DNA of 64,000 nt from Piscinibacter sp. (GCA_016706565.1 JADJJI010000003.1:496001-560000); one strand, 5' to 3'. Counted from the stretch's first letter, positions 9,157-18,900 are shown. The notes: a model not told the origin generated them from the letters alone. Made by a program: numbers and translations.

Positions 9157-10698
9157 TCAGCCCTGCGCGGCCACGCGCTCCGTCTTGCTGTGCAACTTGT
9201 TCAACGCTGAGAGGTAGGCCTTCGCCGAAGCGACGACGATGTCCGGGTCAGCCCCGACGCCGTTGACGACGCGGCCCCCGTGCTGCAGCCGAACCGTCAC
9301 CTCGCCTTGTGATTCTGTGCTGCCGGAGGTGATGGCATTGACCGAATAGAGCAGCATCTCGGCCCCAGTCTTGAGCTTCGATTCGATGGCCTTTAGGCTC
9401 GCATCCACGGGCCCGTTGCCGTCGCTCTCGGCATGCATCTCGACCGCGCCGGCCGCGAAGGCGACGCTGGCATGCGGACGCTCGCCGGTCTCGGAGCGCT
9501 GCGACAACGCCAGCAGCCGATAGTGCTCGTGCTCGGCGGTGACCGACTCGTCCATCACGAGCGCGAGGATGTCCTCATCGAAGATGTCGCTCTTGCGGTC
9601 CGCCAGTTCCTTGAACCGCGCGAAGGCAGCATTGATCTCCGACTCTGACTCCATCGAGATACCCAGGTCCTGCAGGCGCTGCTTGAAGGCGTTACGCCCG
9701 GACAGCTTGCCCAGCACGATCTTGTTGGCGGCCCAGCCCACGTCTTCGGCGCGCATGATCTCGTAGGTGTCGCGCGCCTTCAGCACGCCATCCTGGTGAA
9801 TACCCGAGGCATGCGCGAAGGCGTTCGCGCCCACCACGGCCTTGTTCGGCTGCACGACGAAGCCGGTGGTCTGGGCCACGAGTCGAGAAGCCGGCACGAT
9901 CTGCGTGGCGTCGATGCCCAGTTCCAGGCCGAAGTAGTCGCGACGGGTCTTCACCGCCATCACGATCTCCTCGAGCGAGCAGTTGCCGGCGCGTTCGCCC
10001 AGCCCGTTGATCGTGCACTCCACCTGGCGCGCGCCGCCGAGCTTCACGCCGGCCAGCGAGTTGGCCACCGCCATGCCCAGGTCGTTGTGGCAGTGCACCG
10101 ACCAGATCGCCTTGTCGGAGTTCGGCACACGCTCGCGCAGCGTGCGGATGAAGCTGCCGTACAGCTCGGGCACCGCGTAGCCGACGGTGTCGGGGATGTT
10201 GATCGTGGTCGCTCCTTCGGCGATCACCGCCTCGAGCACGCGACACAGGAAGTCGGGGTCGGACCGATAGCCGTCTTCCGGCGAGAACTCGACGTCGGCC
10301 GTCAGGTTTCGCGCGAAGCGAACCGCGAGCTTGGCCTGCTCTTGCACCTGATCGGGCGTCATGCGCAGCTTCTTCTCCATGTGCAACGCACTCGTGGCGA
10401 TGAAGGTGTGGATGCGCGACGAGGCGGCGCCCTTGAGCGCCTCTGCGGCGCGAGAGATGTCTCGGTCATTGGCCCGCGCGAGGGAGCAGATGGTCGATTC
10501 GCGGACTTGATCTGCAATCGCCTTCACCGCCTCGAAGTCTCCATTGGACGACGCAGCGAAGCCCGCTTCGATCACGTCCACGCGCAGACGCTCGAGTTGC
10601 CGCGCGATGCGCAGCTTCTCGTCCTTGGTCATGGAGGCGCCCGGCGATTGCTCGCCGTCGCGCAAGGTGGTGTCGAAGATGATGAGCTTGTCGGCCAT
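9157..10698 (-). CDS. leuA: 2-Isopropylmalate synthase
   Basis: LeuA makes the first committed step of leucine synthesis, joining acetyl-CoA to 2-oxoisovalerate. The protein has 513 residues, the normal long form. The start has the HMGL-type signature [15 protein letters not shown], the metal-binding HCHNDLGMA is near residue 203, and the C-terminal part (about 390-500, with [16 protein letters not shown]) is the leucine-binding regulatory domain. The ATG follows GGAGCATCACC. The gene is preceded by a leader peptide and terminator, so it is probably under leucine attenuation as well as feedback inhibition. Confidence 0.97.
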   Translation of the reverse strand: MADKLIIFDTTLRDGEQSPGASMTKDEKLRIARQLERLRVDVIEAGFAASSNGDFEAVKAIADQVRESTICSLARANDRDISRAAEALKGAASSRIHTFIATSALHMEKKLRMTPDQVQEQAKLAVRFARNLTADVEFSPEDGYRSDPDFLCRVLEAVIAEGATTINIPDTVGYAVPELYGSFIRTLRERVPNSDKAIWSVHCHNDLGMAVANSLAGVKLGGARQVECTINGLGERAGNCSLEEIVMAVKTRRDYFGLELGIDATQIVPASRLVAQTTGFVVQPNKAVVGANAFAHASGIHQDGVLKARDTYEIMRAEDVGWAANKIVLGKLSGRNAFKQRLQDLGISMESESEINAAFARFKELADRKSDIFDEDILALVMDESVTAEHEHYRLLALSQRSETGERPHASVAFAAGAVEMHAESDGNGPVDASLKAIESKLKTGAEMLLYSVNAITSGSTESQGEVTVRLQHGGRVVNGVGADPDIVVASAKAYLSALNKLHSKTERVAAQG

Positions 10699-10766
10699 GG
10701 TGATGCTCCTGGGCGGAAGAGGTGGAAGCCTCGTAGGGTGTTGGAAGGGGCAACCCGCGTATCCGG

Positions 10767-10804
10767 AAAAGCAAACGGCCCGCTGCGGGTTGCATACGGG
10801 CCGT
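10767..10804 (-). terminator. Attenuator terminator in the leuA leader
   Basis: On the minus strand an 8-bp GC-rich stem (ACGGCCCG paired with CGGGCCGT) is followed by TTTGCTTTT. It lies between the leader peptide gene and leuA, 68 bp before the leuA start. The end of the leader gene contains ACGGGC (10841-10846), which can pair with GCCCGT in the 5' arm of this stem. That would be the antiterminator when a ribosome stalls on the leucine codons. Confidence 0.75.
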
Positions 10805-10833
10805 GAGATCGGAAGACGAACAGACGTGAGCGA

Positions 10834-10890
10834 TCAGCGAGCCCGTGAAACTCCTAGAAGAAGCGCTAGCGTGATCGTGGTCGCAAACAT
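10834..10890 (-). CDS. leuL: leuA leader peptide (18 residues, leucine attenuator)
   Basis: The minus strand encodes MFATTITLALLLGVSRAR. Residues 8-12 are encoded by CTA GCG CTT CTT CTA, four leucine codons in five, all of kinds that are rare in this GC-rich sequence. The gene ends 30 bp before a terminator, as expected for ribosome-mediated attenuation. The Shine-Dalgarno site is poor. The leader starts 26 bp after the pssA stop, so the promoter may lie within pssA or the leader may act within an operon transcript. The call rests on codon content and layout; expression is not shown. Confidence 0.75.
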   Translation of the reverse strand: MFATTITLALLLGVSRAR

Positions 10891-10916
10891 CGTGGATGCA
10901 GTCTAGCACGGCCGCA

Positions 10917-11741
10917 TCAGCGGTGAAGGCCCTGCTCGTCGGGTTCATCCGTCGAGGTGGCGATGACGCTGACCGGCTTCCCCTTGACCTTGCGGTACAC
11001 GTACATCGCGTAGCCTGACAGGCCGTAGACGACGAACAACCCGAACAGCACGGTCGGCGGGTGGTAGGCGATCAACGCAAACGCGAGCGCGATGGCCACG
11101 ATCACGACGAAGGGAACGGATCGCTTCAAGCTCACATCCTTGAAGCTGTAGAACGGCACGTTGGTGACCATCGTCAGCCCGGCGAACAGTGTGAAGCCCA
11201 ATGCCACCCAGCCGAGCCACGGCCCTTCGCGGAAGCCCTTGTAGCCGTTGTCATCCATCAGCCAGATGAAGCCGATGACCACCGCCGCTGCGGCAGGGCT
11301 CGGCAGCCCTTGAAAGAAGCGCTTGTCGACAACGCCGGTGTTGACGTTGAAGCGTGCAAGCCGCAATGCCGCCGCTGCGCAATAGACGAAGGCGGCGATC
11401 CAGCCGAGCTTGCCCATGCCCTTGAGCGCCCATTCGTAGACGATGAGAGCCGGTGCCGCACCGAAGGACACCATGTCCGACAGGCTGTCCATCTGCTCGC
11501 CGAAGGCACTCTGCGTGTTCGTCATGCGCGCCACGCGGCCGTCGAGGCTGTCGAGCACCATCGCGCAGAAGATGCCGATGGCGGCGTTCTCGAATCGCTG
11601 GTTCATCGCCATCACGATGGCGTAGAAGCCGCCGAAGAGCGCCGCCAGCGTGAACAGGTTCGGCAGGATGTAGATGCCCTTGCGGCGCGGACGAGGCGGC
11701 GGGTCCGCGTCGTCGGAGCCCAGGTCGGGTGCGTCGTTCAT
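10917..11741 (-). CDS. pssA: CDP-diacylglycerol--serine O-phosphatidyltransferase
   Basis: PssA makes phosphatidylserine from CDP-diacylglycerol and serine in the inner membrane. The 274-residue protein has the CDP-alcohol phosphotransferase motif DSLDGRVARMTNTQSAFG with downstream MDSLSD, near residues 62-88. Several hydrophobic segments follow and the C-terminus is a short polar tail. It lies between ilvC and leuA, a place known from other Burkholderiales. In many of those a phosphatidylserine decarboxylase gene (psd) sits beside it, but none is present here. Confidence 0.93.
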   Translation of the reverse strand: MNDAPDLGSDDADPPPRPRRKGIYILPNLFTLAALFGGFYAIVMAMNQRFENAAIGIFCAMVLDSLDGRVARMTNTQSAFGEQMDSLSDMVSFGAAPALIVYEWALKGMGKLGWIAAFVYCAAAALRLARFNVNTGVVDKRFFQGLPSPAAAAVVIGFIWLMDDNGYKGFREGPWLGWVALGFTLFAGLTMVTNVPFYSFKDVSLKRSVPFVVIVAIALAFALIAYHPPTVLFGLFVVYGLSGYAMYVYRKVKGKPVSVIATSTDEPDEQGLHR

Positions 11742-11771
11742 GGTCCGGAGGATACCGCAGCGCCAAGCAGA

Positions 11772-11799
11772 AGGGCCGCGCGGTTGCCCGTGCGGCCCT
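11772..11799 (-). terminator. Hairpin after ilvC, probable terminator
   Basis: AGGGCCGC pairs with GCGGCCCT (8 bp, 12-base loop), starting 19 bp after the ilvC stop. The following sequence TCTGCTT is only mildly T-rich, so it may be a partial terminator that lets some transcription through into pssA. Confidence 0.5.
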
Positions 11800-11817
11800 C
11801 GGATGGCTGGCTGAAGA

Positions 11818-12846
<1,029 letters not shown>

Positions 12847-12877
12847 TCAGTCAATCGCTGTTCAATGAGGGCGGGAT

Positions 12878-13369
12878 TCAGACGCGCAGGATGCGCTCGC
12901 CGCGACCGATCCCGCTGGTGCCGGTGCGCACGGTTTCGAGAATGGCGGCGCGGTCGATGGCTTCGATGAAGGCATCGAGCTTGCTCGCGTCCCCGGTCAG
13001 TTCGATGGTGTAGCTCTTCTCGGTGACGTCGATGATGCGGCCGCGGAAGATGTCGGCCATGCGCTTCATCTCCTCGCGTTCCTTGCCGACGGCGCGCACC
13101 TTGATGAGCATGAGCTCACGTTCGGTGTAAGCGCCTTCGGTGAGGTCGACGACCTTGACGACCTCGATCAGCCGGTTCAGGTGCTTGGTGATCTGCTCGA
13201 TCACCTCGTCCGAGCCGGTGGTGACGATGGTCATGCGCGACAGCGAGGCGTCCTCGGTGGGCGCGACGGTCAGGCTCTCGATGTTGTAGCCGCGGGCGGA
13301 GAACAGCGCGACCACGCGCGACAGCGCGCCGGGCTCGTTCTCGAGCAGCAGGGCAATGATGTGTTTCAT
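12878..13369 (-). CDS. ilvH: Acetolactate synthase small (regulatory) subunit
   Basis: This 163-residue subunit activates acetolactate synthase and confers valine feedback inhibition. The N-terminal ACT domain is evident (IALLLENEPGALSRVVALFSARGYNIESL), followed by the family C-terminal domain ending EAIDRAAILETVRTGTSGIGRG. It lies between ilvB and ilvC. The 157-bp gap before it has strong potential RNA structure. Confidence 0.96.
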   Translation of the reverse strand: MKHIIALLLENEPGALSRVVALFSARGYNIESLTVAPTEDASLSRMTIVTTGSDEVIEQITKHLNRLIEVVKVVDLTEGAYTERELMLIKVRAVGKEREEMKRMADIFRGRIIDVTEKSYTIELTGDASKLDAFIEAIDRAAILETVRTGTSGIGRGERILRV

Positions 13370-13481
13370 GGTGGTCTGGCGCGCTCTTCAGGCCGGCGGT
13401 GGTAACCGACGGCCCTTGGCCACGCTGAATGTATGAGAGAGAAATCGTTTCCGAGGGGCTCGGCGTGTCCCGCCGGCTCCT

Positions 13482-13507
13482 GGCGCGCGCCCGGTCAGGC
13501 GCGCGCC
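13482..13507 (-). promoter_or_regulatory. Strong hairpin in the ilvB-ilvH gap, possible cis-regulatory RNA
   Basis: Two copies of the self-complementary 10-mer GGCGCGCGCC, six bases apart, can form a very stable stem-loop in the first part of the 157-bp gap. More complementary GC-rich stretches (CCGGCGGGACACGCCG type) follow. A betaproteobacterial ilvH RNA motif has been reported upstream of ilvH genes, and this gap is where it would lie. I cannot confirm a match without a covariance-model search. Confidence 0.4.
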
Positions 13508-13526
13508 CTCGCCGGCGTTTCGCGCG

Positions 13527-15302
13527 TCACAGATCCTCGGAGCCCAGCAGCATCTCCGAGATGCCCTTGCCCGCCTTGACCATCGGCCAGACGTTCTCGG
13601 TCGGATCGGTGCGCACGTCGAGGAACACAGTGCGGTCCTTCAGCTTGATGGCCTCGCGCAGCGCCGGCTCGACGTCGCCCGGCTTCTCGATCTTCAGGCC
13701 GACGTGGCCGTAGGCCTCGGCGAGCTTGACGAAGTCGGGCAGCGCATCCATGTAGCTGTGCGAGTAGCGGCCCTGGTAATCCAGTTCCTGCCACTGCCGC
13801 ACCATGCCGAGGTAGCGGTTGTTCAGCGAGATGATCTTCACCGGCGTCTTGTACTGCAGGCAGGTCGAGAGCTCCTGGATGCACATCTGGATCGAGCCCT
13901 CGCCGGTGATGCAGAAGACGTCCGAATCCGGCTTGGCGAGCTTGATGCCCATCGCGTAGGGCAGACCCACGCCCATGGTGCCGAGGCCGCCCGAGTTGAT
14001 CCAGCGGCGCGGCTCGTCGAAGCGGTAGTACTGCGCCGCCCACATCTGATGCTGGCCGACGTCCGAGGTGATGTAGCAGTCGCTGTCCTTGGTCAATTCC
14101 CAGAGCTTGTCGACCACGTACTGCGGCTTGATCACCTCGGTGCTGTTCTTGTACTTCAGGCACTCGCGCTTGCGCCACTCGTTGATCTGGCCCCACCACG
14201 CCGACAGCGACTGCACGTCGGGCTTGGCCTGGGCTTCCTTGATCTGCGCGATCAGTTCCTGCAGGACGTCCTTCACGTCGCCGACGATCGGGATGTCGAC
14301 CTTCACGCGCTTGGAGATCGACGACGGGTCGATGTCGATGTGCACGATCTTGCGCTGCACGGAGGCGAAGTGCGCCGGGTTGCCGATCACGCGGTCGTCG
14401 AAGCGCGCACCGACAGCCAGCAGGACGTCGCAGTTCTGCATCGTCATGTTGGCTTCGTAGGTGCCGTGCATGCCCAGCATGCCGAGGAACTTGGGGTCGC
14501 TGGACGGGAAGGCGCCCAGACCCATCAGCGTGTTCGTGCACGGGTAACCGAGCAGGTTGACCAGCTCGCGCAATTCAGCCGAGGCGTTGCCCAGGATCAC
14601 GCCGCCGCCCGTGTAGATGTAGGGACGCTTGGCCGCCAGAAGCAACTGCACCGCCTTGCGGATCTGCCCGCCGTGGCCCTTGCGCACCGGGTTGTAGGAG
14701 CGCATCTCGACCGTGGCGGGATAGTGGAAGGGCGTGGTCTTCAGCGACACGTCCTTCGGGATGTCCACCACGACCGGGCCGGGTCGGCCGGTGCGAGCGA
14801 TGTGGAAAGCCTTCTTGAGCGTCATCGCCAGGTCGCGCACGTCCTTGACCAGGAAGTTGTGCTTGACGATCGGACGCGTGATGCCGACGGTGTCGCATTC
14901 CTGGAAGGCATCGAGGCCGATGGCCGGCGTCGGCACCTGCCCGGTGATGATGACCATCGGGATCGAGTCCATGTAGGCCGTCGCGATGCCGGTCACGGCA
15001 TTGGTGACGCCTGGGCCTGACGTGACCAGGGCAACACCGACGTCACCCGTGGCGCGCGCATAGCCGTCGGCAGCGTGGATGGCGGCCTGCTCATGGCGCA
15101 CCAGAACGTGCTCGATGGTGTTCTGCTTGTACAGCGCGTCGTAGATGTACAGCACGGCTCCGCCGGGGTAGCCCCAGAGGAACTTGACGTTCTCGGCCTG
15201 CAGGCAGCGGACCAGGATTTCCGATCCGTTCGGATCGGCGTGGGGAGGAGTTTGCGGTTGTGCCGAAGCGGCACGTTTGACTTCCGCGGCAGACATATCC
15301 AT
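13527..15302 (-). CDS. ilvB: Acetolactate synthase large (catalytic) subunit
   Basis: This 591-residue thiamine-diphosphate enzyme condenses pyruvate with pyruvate or 2-oxobutyrate at the head of branched-chain amino-acid synthesis. N-terminal landmarks are [15 protein letters not shown], the catalytic-Glu segment [19 protein letters not shown] and [19 protein letters not shown]. The ThDP/Mg motif is [29 protein letters not shown] with its final NN. The first 25 or so residues are a poorly conserved extension. The gene heads the ilv block and has a terminator in its presumed leader. Confidence 0.96.
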   Translation of the reverse strand: MDMSAAEVKRAASAQPQTPPHADPNGSEILVRCLQAENVKFLWGYPGGAVLYIYDALYKQNTIEHVLVRHEQAAIHAADGYARATGDVGVALVTSGPGVTNAVTGIATAYMDSIPMVIITGQVPTPAIGLDAFQECDTVGITRPIVKHNFLVKDVRDLAMTLKKAFHIARTGRPGPVVVDIPKDVSLKTTPFHYPATVEMRSYNPVRKGHGGQIRKAVQLLLAAKRPYIYTGGGVILGNASAELRELVNLLGYPCTNTLMGLGAFPSSDPKFLGMLGMHGTYEANMTMQNCDVLLAVGARFDDRVIGNPAHFASVQRKIVHIDIDPSSISKRVKVDIPIVGDVKDVLQELIAQIKEAQAKPDVQSLSAWWGQINEWRKRECLKYKNSTEVIKPQYVVDKLWELTKDSDCYITSDVGQHQMWAAQYYRFDEPRRWINSGGLGTMGVGLPYAMGIKLAKPDSDVFCITGEGSIQMCIQELSTCLQYKTPVKIISLNNRYLGMVRQWQELDYQGRYSHSYMDALPDFVKLAEAYGHVGLKIEKPGDVEPALREAIKLKDRTVFLDVRTDPTENVWPMVKAGKGISEMLLGSEDL

Positions 15303-15388
15303 GTTGAACCTTTGTGATTTTCTCTAACGAAAAACCATCGGTGCACCTCTCCGCGTCCTCATGAGACGGGTGTGGTGCCTGCGCGATC

Positions 15389-15423
15389 AAAAAACGAGGC
15401 GTCCGGGTCGGACGTCCAGCCTC
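15389..15423 (-). terminator. Intrinsic terminator upstream of ilvB, possible attenuator
   Basis: On the minus strand CGTCCG and CGGACG pair around a 3-base loop, with outer GAGG and CCTC pairing across a 5-base bulge. The stem is followed by G and six T residues. It lies 87 bp upstream of the ilvB start, between a candidate -10 element and the gene, so it would stop leader transcripts. No leader peptide with a clear run of Ile, Val or Leu codons precedes it. Confidence 0.6.
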
Positions 15424-15448
15424 TGACCCAGCTGTTGTGCAAAGCAGC

Positions 15449-15454
15449 ATTATG
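15449..15454 (-). promoter_or_regulatory. Candidate -10 element of ilvB
   Basis: CATAAT on the minus strand lies 26 bp before the terminator hairpin and 147 bp before ilvB. No good -35 element is seen at the right distance, so this is tentative. Confidence 0.35.
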
Positions 15455-15554
15455 ACACCTGTTTGCACATTGATCGTTCACGAGGCCGTCCCAATGCGGT
15501 GCGATGACATAATCCGCGCCGTCTCCCCGGGCCTCATTCCGAGGCGCTCCTGCC

Positions 15555-16121
15555 TTGGCTTCCGACAAAGAACTCTCCGACTTCCTCAAGAGCGTCGAGA
15601 AGCGCGCCTTCAAGCGCGTGGCCTATGCCGTTCGAGACGACGATGCGGCCCTCGACATCGTTCAGGACTCGATGATCCGCCTGGCCGAGAAGTACGTCGA
15701 CCGCCCCCCGGCCGAACTGCCGCTGCTGTTCCAGCGCATCCTGTCCAACGCGACGATGGACTGGTTTCGCCGCTTGAAGGTGCGCAATGCCCATGTGCGG
15801 AATTTCTCGGATTTCGAATCCTCCGACGAGGACGGAGACTTCAATATCCTGGAGACGCTGGAGGCCCTGGACAGTTCCGCCGGTACCGAGAGCGCGGCAG
15901 ATTCGGTGTCACGGGCCCAGATCCTGCTCGTCATCGAGTCGGAGGTTTCGCAGTTGCCGGGCCGTCAACGGGAAGCGTTCACACTGCGTTACTGGGAGGA
16001 ACTCGATGTCGCCGAAACCGCTCAGGTGATGGGTTGTTCGGAGGGAAGCGTCAAGACACACTGCTCCAGAGCCGTGCACGCCTTGGCCAAAGCCCTGAAG
16101 GCAAAGGGAATAGCACCGTGA
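15555..16121 (+). CDS. RNA polymerase sigma factor, ECF-like
   Basis: This 188-residue sigma70-family protein has region 2 at about residues 14-75 (including ALDIVQDSMIRLAEKYVDR and NATMDWFRRLK). Region 4 is at about 125-180 (LPGRQREAFTLRYWEELDVAETAQVMGCSEGSVKTHCSRAVHALAKAL). The acidic linker DFESSDEDGDFNI is unusually long. The start is TTG. The stop overlaps the GTG start of the DUF3619 gene, so the two are translationally coupled, as is common for sigma/anti-sigma pairs. The stimulus and target promoters are unknown. Confidence 0.85.
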   Translation: MASDKELSDFLKSVEKRAFKRVAYAVRDDDAALDIVQDSMIRLAEKYVDRPPAELPLLFQRILSNATMDWFRRLKVRNAHVRNFSDFESSDEDGDFNILETLEALDSSAGTESAADSVSRAQILLVIESEVSQLPGRQREAFTLRYWEELDVAETAQVMGCSEGSVKTHCSRAVHALAKALKAKGIAP

Positions 16122-16555
16122 AGAACTCGAAAGCCACCATCTACAAGTCAGGTCAGGACGCCCTCGAAGCTCGCATCGCCTACCGGATCGCCGCCCGGCT
16201 GAACGAGCGTGCCGAAACCGTCGACACCGACATCTCCGAGCGCCTGCGCTTTGCGCGCGAGAAGGCGATCGAGAAGGCACAGGCCGCGCGCAACGCCGAA
16301 GCGGCGCACGTGATTTCGGGCGGGAATGTCGCTGCGGCGTTGCTGGGCGGCGGCAACGGGTGGTGGGTGAAGCTCGGCTCCGCACTGCCGTTGGTGGCGC
16401 TGGCCGCTGGCCTGATGGTGATCCAGCACCTCCACACTCAGGCACAGATCTCCGTGGCCGCCGAGATCGATGCCGAACTGCTGGCCGACGACCTGCCCCC
16501 GGCTGCCTACAGCGACGAGGGCTTCGTCGAGTTCCTCAAGACCCCGCGCGACTGA
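16118..16555 (+). CDS. DUF3619 family single-pass membrane protein, candidate anti-sigma factor
   Basis: This 145-residue protein has a charged N-terminal cytoplasmic part (about residues 1-70, helical, rich in Arg/Glu/Ala), one membrane segment (LPLVALAAGLMVIQHL, about residues 90-106) and a short acidic tail (AEIDAELLADDLPPAAYSDEG). The GTG start overlaps the sigma stop by 3 bp. The layout matches membrane anti-sigma factors, but there is no recognisable zinc-binding ZAS motif. The anti-sigma role is inference from context and topology only. Confidence 0.75.
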   Translation: MKNSKATIYKSGQDALEARIAYRIAARLNERAETVDTDISERLRFAREKAIEKAQAARNAEAAHVISGGNVAAALLGGGNGWWVKLGSALPLVALAAGLMVIQHLHTQAQISVAAEIDAELLADDLPPAAYSDEGFVEFLKTPRD

Positions 16556-16564
16556 AGGAGTGCC

Positions 16565-17368
16565 ATGAGCTTTGGCATCCCCTTGAGCGCGCTGCGCCGC
16601 ATTGCCGCCGTCGCGTTGTGCGCTTTGGTGCTGGCGCCCGCCGTGCGTGCCCAGGCGAACCCGGCGAGCAAGCCCTTGCTGGTCGGCGGCGCGGCGGAAA
16701 GCGGCCCTCGCTGGCAAGAATTGACAGCGCCCCAGCGCACGTCTCTCAGGCCCCTGGAACGCGACTGGTCGACCATTGACGGCCAGAGCAAGCAGAAGTG
16801 GCTGGAGATTGCCGCGCGGTACCCGGCCATGCCACCCGCGGAACAGCAGCGCGTGGCGGCCCGCATGTCCGAGTGGGTCAAGTTGTCCCCGGCGCAACGT
16901 GGCCAGGCGCGCATGAATTACCAGGAAGCCCGCCAGGTCACCAAGGAAGAACGCCAGGCACGCTGGCAAGCCTATCAGGCGCTCACGCCGGAGCAGCGCG
17001 GCAAACTGGCCGCACGCGCCGCTCGGCCAACGTCGGCGAACGCTGCGCGCAACGGCGATGCTGCCCGCAAGTCAGCCTTGGCCCAGCGCGACGGCGTGCA
17101 GGCCAAGTCCAATCTGGTGCCCAACACATCCTACGCGGCGCCGCCCAGGGCGGTCGGTCCGACTGTGGTCCAGGCCCAGCCCGGGGCAACGACATCGCTG
17201 ATCTCCAAGCGGCCTGCGCCGCCGCCGCATCAGCAGCCTGGCCTGCCGAAGATCGCGGCCACTCCGGGATTCGTCGACAAGGCAACCCTGCTGCCGCAGC
17301 GCGGCCCGCAAGGTGCCGCAGCAACCGCGACGATCGCGCCAGCGACGACACCGTCACCGAAGCGGTGA
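16565..17368 (+). CDS. DUF3106 domain protein, secreted or periplasmic
   Basis: This 267-residue protein has an N-terminal signal peptide (about residues 1-30, ending PAVRAQA). Two or three similar helical units follow with the pattern W-x-LT-x-Q/EQ-R (WQELTAPQRTSLRPLERDW, KWVKLSPAQRGQARMNYQE, WQAYQALTPEQRGKLAARA), about residues 48-160. The rest is a low-complexity Ala/Pro tail. It is 9 bp after the DUF3619 gene. Its function is unknown; context suggests an envelope protein in the same regulon as the sigma factor. Confidence 0.8.
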   Translation: MSFGIPLSALRRIAAVALCALVLAPAVRAQANPASKPLLVGGAAESGPRWQELTAPQRTSLRPLERDWSTIDGQSKQKWLEIAARYPAMPPAEQQRVAARMSEWVKLSPAQRGQARMNYQEARQVTKEERQARWQAYQALTPEQRGKLAARAARPTSANAARNGDAARKSALAQRDGVQAKSNLVPNTSYAAPPRAVGPTVVQAQPGATTSLISKRPAPPPHQQPGLPKIAATPGFVDKATLLPQRGPQGAAATATIAPATTPSPKR

Positions 17369-17892
17369 GTTCCTTACCGGTGACGGACGGCTTGCCGCAC
17401 CTCCAGGCGCCCGGCCTGTGGCGGCGAATGGCCTGCTTCCTCTACGAAGGCGTGCTGCTGTTCGGGGTCCTGATGATCTCGGGCTACCTCTTCTCCAGCC
17501 TCACCCAGCAGCGGCACGCCCTCGTCGGGCGACATGCGCTGCAAGCCTTCCTCTTCGTCGTGCTGGGCATCTACTTCGTGTGGTTCTGGTCGCACGGCGG
17601 GCAGACCGTGGCCATGAAGGCCTGGCACATCAGGCTGGTCGACCAACACGGCCGACCCGTCACGCAGTTGCGTGCTCTGGGCCGCTACCTGCTCAGTTGG
17701 CTGTGGTTCGTGCCCGCGTTGTTGGCGCTGTGGCTGGGCGAACTCCACGGCGGCGCTGCAATCGGCAGTGTGCTGATCACCGGCGTGATCGGCTACGCGT
17801 TGCTGGCATTGCTGCATCCGCAGCGGCAGTTCTGGCACGACGCTGCCTGCGGAACCCGCCTGATGCACTGGAAAGCGGCGGACCGACGCTGA
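17365..17892 (+). CDS. RDD family membrane protein
   Basis: This 175-residue inner-membrane protein has three or four hydrophobic segments (GVLLFGVLMISGYLF, LFVVLGIYFVWFW, LLSWLWFVPALLALWL, IGSVLITGVIGYALLALL) and the RDD-type start LWRRMACFLYEGVLLFG. The motif GQTVAMKAWHIRLVDQHGRPV is typical of the family. The start GTG overlaps the DUF3106 stop. RDD proteins are poorly characterised; roles in transport or as accessory proteins have been proposed. Confidence 0.82.
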   Translation: MSSLPVTDGLPHLQAPGLWRRMACFLYEGVLLFGVLMISGYLFSSLTQQRHALVGRHALQAFLFVVLGIYFVWFWSHGGQTVAMKAWHIRLVDQHGRPVTQLRALGRYLLSWLWFVPALLALWLGELHGGAAIGSVLITGVIGYALLALLHPQRQFWHDAACGTRLMHWKAADRR

Positions 17893-17914
17893 TCACGAGG
17901 CAGAATCCGCCTCC

Positions 17915-18301
17915 ATGACCAATCCGCACAAGGGCCGCACGGGCGTCGAGCGCATCGTTCGAGCCACCGGCTACTCGATCGAGGGCCTGGCAACGGCCTA
18001 CCGCGGCGAAAGCGCCTTTCGACAGGAAACCTGGCTGGCAGTGATGCTGATTCCGCTGTCGTTCTGGCTTGGCCGCAACTGGGTCGAGGTGGCCCTGCTG
18101 GCCGGCTCGGTCATGCTGGTGCTCGTCGTCGAACTGCTGAACTCGGGCATCGAATCGGCGATCGACCGCGTCTCCTACGAGATGCACGACCTCTCCAAGC
18201 GCGCCAAGGACCTGGCCAGTGCGGCCGTGTTCCTGTCGCTGCTGCTGTGCGCGGGCATCTGGCTGGCCGCGTTGTGGCAGCGCTTCGGGGCCGCGGCATG
18301 A
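17915..18301 (+). CDS. dgkA: Diacylglycerol kinase
   Basis: DgkA phosphorylates diacylglycerol to phosphatidic acid in the inner membrane and recycles lipid from osmoregulated glucan or lipopolysaccharide modification. The 128-residue protein has three membrane segments and the active-site stretch VVELLNSGIESAIDRVS. The amphipathic N-terminal helix with ATGYSIEGLATAYRGESAFRQE is typical. It overlaps the next gene by 4 bp (ATGA). Confidence 0.93.
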   Translation: MTNPHKGRTGVERIVRATGYSIEGLATAYRGESAFRQETWLAVMLIPLSFWLGRNWVEVALLAGSVMLVLVVELLNSGIESAIDRVSYEMHDLSKRAKDLASAAVFLSLLLCAGIWLAALWQRFGAAA

Positions 18302-18885
18302 GCGGCCGCGTCTCGCTGTGCGTCTATTGCGGCTCGCGCGCGGGTGACAACGCGGCCTACGAGGCGGCAGCGAGAGCCGTCGGCACGGCCATCGGCCGAC
18401 GCGGCTGGCGGCTGGTCTACGGCGGCGGCCGCGCCGGGCTGATGGGCCGCGTGGCCGACGCAGCGCTGGCTGCCGGCGCACCGGTGCTCGGTGTGATCCC
18501 CCGCTCGCTGATGGAGCGCGAAGTCGGCCACCGGGGCCTGACGGAACTGCACGTGGTCGAAACGATGCACGAGCGCAAGCTGATGATGGCGCAGCACAGC
18601 GATGCATTCATCGCCTTGCCCGGCGGCATCGGCACCTTCGAAGAACTGTTCGAGGTATGGACCTGGCGCCAGCTCGGCTACCACGACAAGCCGGTCGGCC
18701 TGCTCAACGTCGACGGCTACTACGACTCCCTGCTCGACTTCATGAGGCAGACGGTGGCACGCGGCTTCGTCTCTGACGCGCAGAATGCACTTCTGCAGGT
18801 GCACACGCAGGCGGACGACCTGCTCGATTCGATCGCGCGGCTCACGCCGCTGGCCGCCGCACCCGACGACTACCGGCGCATCTGA
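18298..18885 (+). CDS. LOG family protein (TIGR00730)
   Basis: This 195-residue Rossmann-fold protein belongs to the LOG/lysine-decarboxylase-like family. It carries GGGRAGLMGRVADAAL and the signature PGGIGTFEELFEVWTW. Characterised members are nucleoside-5'-monophosphate phosphoribohydrolases that can release cytokinin-type bases, and many bacterial copies act in nucleotide salvage or stress. It is coupled to dgkA by ATGA. The substrate in this organism is not evident. Confidence 0.88.
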   Translation: MSGRVSLCVYCGSRAGDNAAYEAAARAVGTAIGRRGWRLVYGGGRAGLMGRVADAALAAGAPVLGVIPRSLMEREVGHRGLTELHVVETMHERKLMMAQHSDAFIALPGGIGTFEELFEVWTWRQLGYHDKPVGLLNVDGYYDSLLDFMRQTVARGFVSDAQNALLQVHTQADDLLDSIARLTPLAAAPDDYRRI

Positions 18886-18900
18886 GCGCCGATACCGGCC

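Noticed and set aside
15359-15613. 84-codon minus-strand frame upstream of ilvB
   Set aside because: It runs through the terminator hairpin, has no ribosome site and no conserved features; its N-terminal part is antisense to the sigma factor gene.
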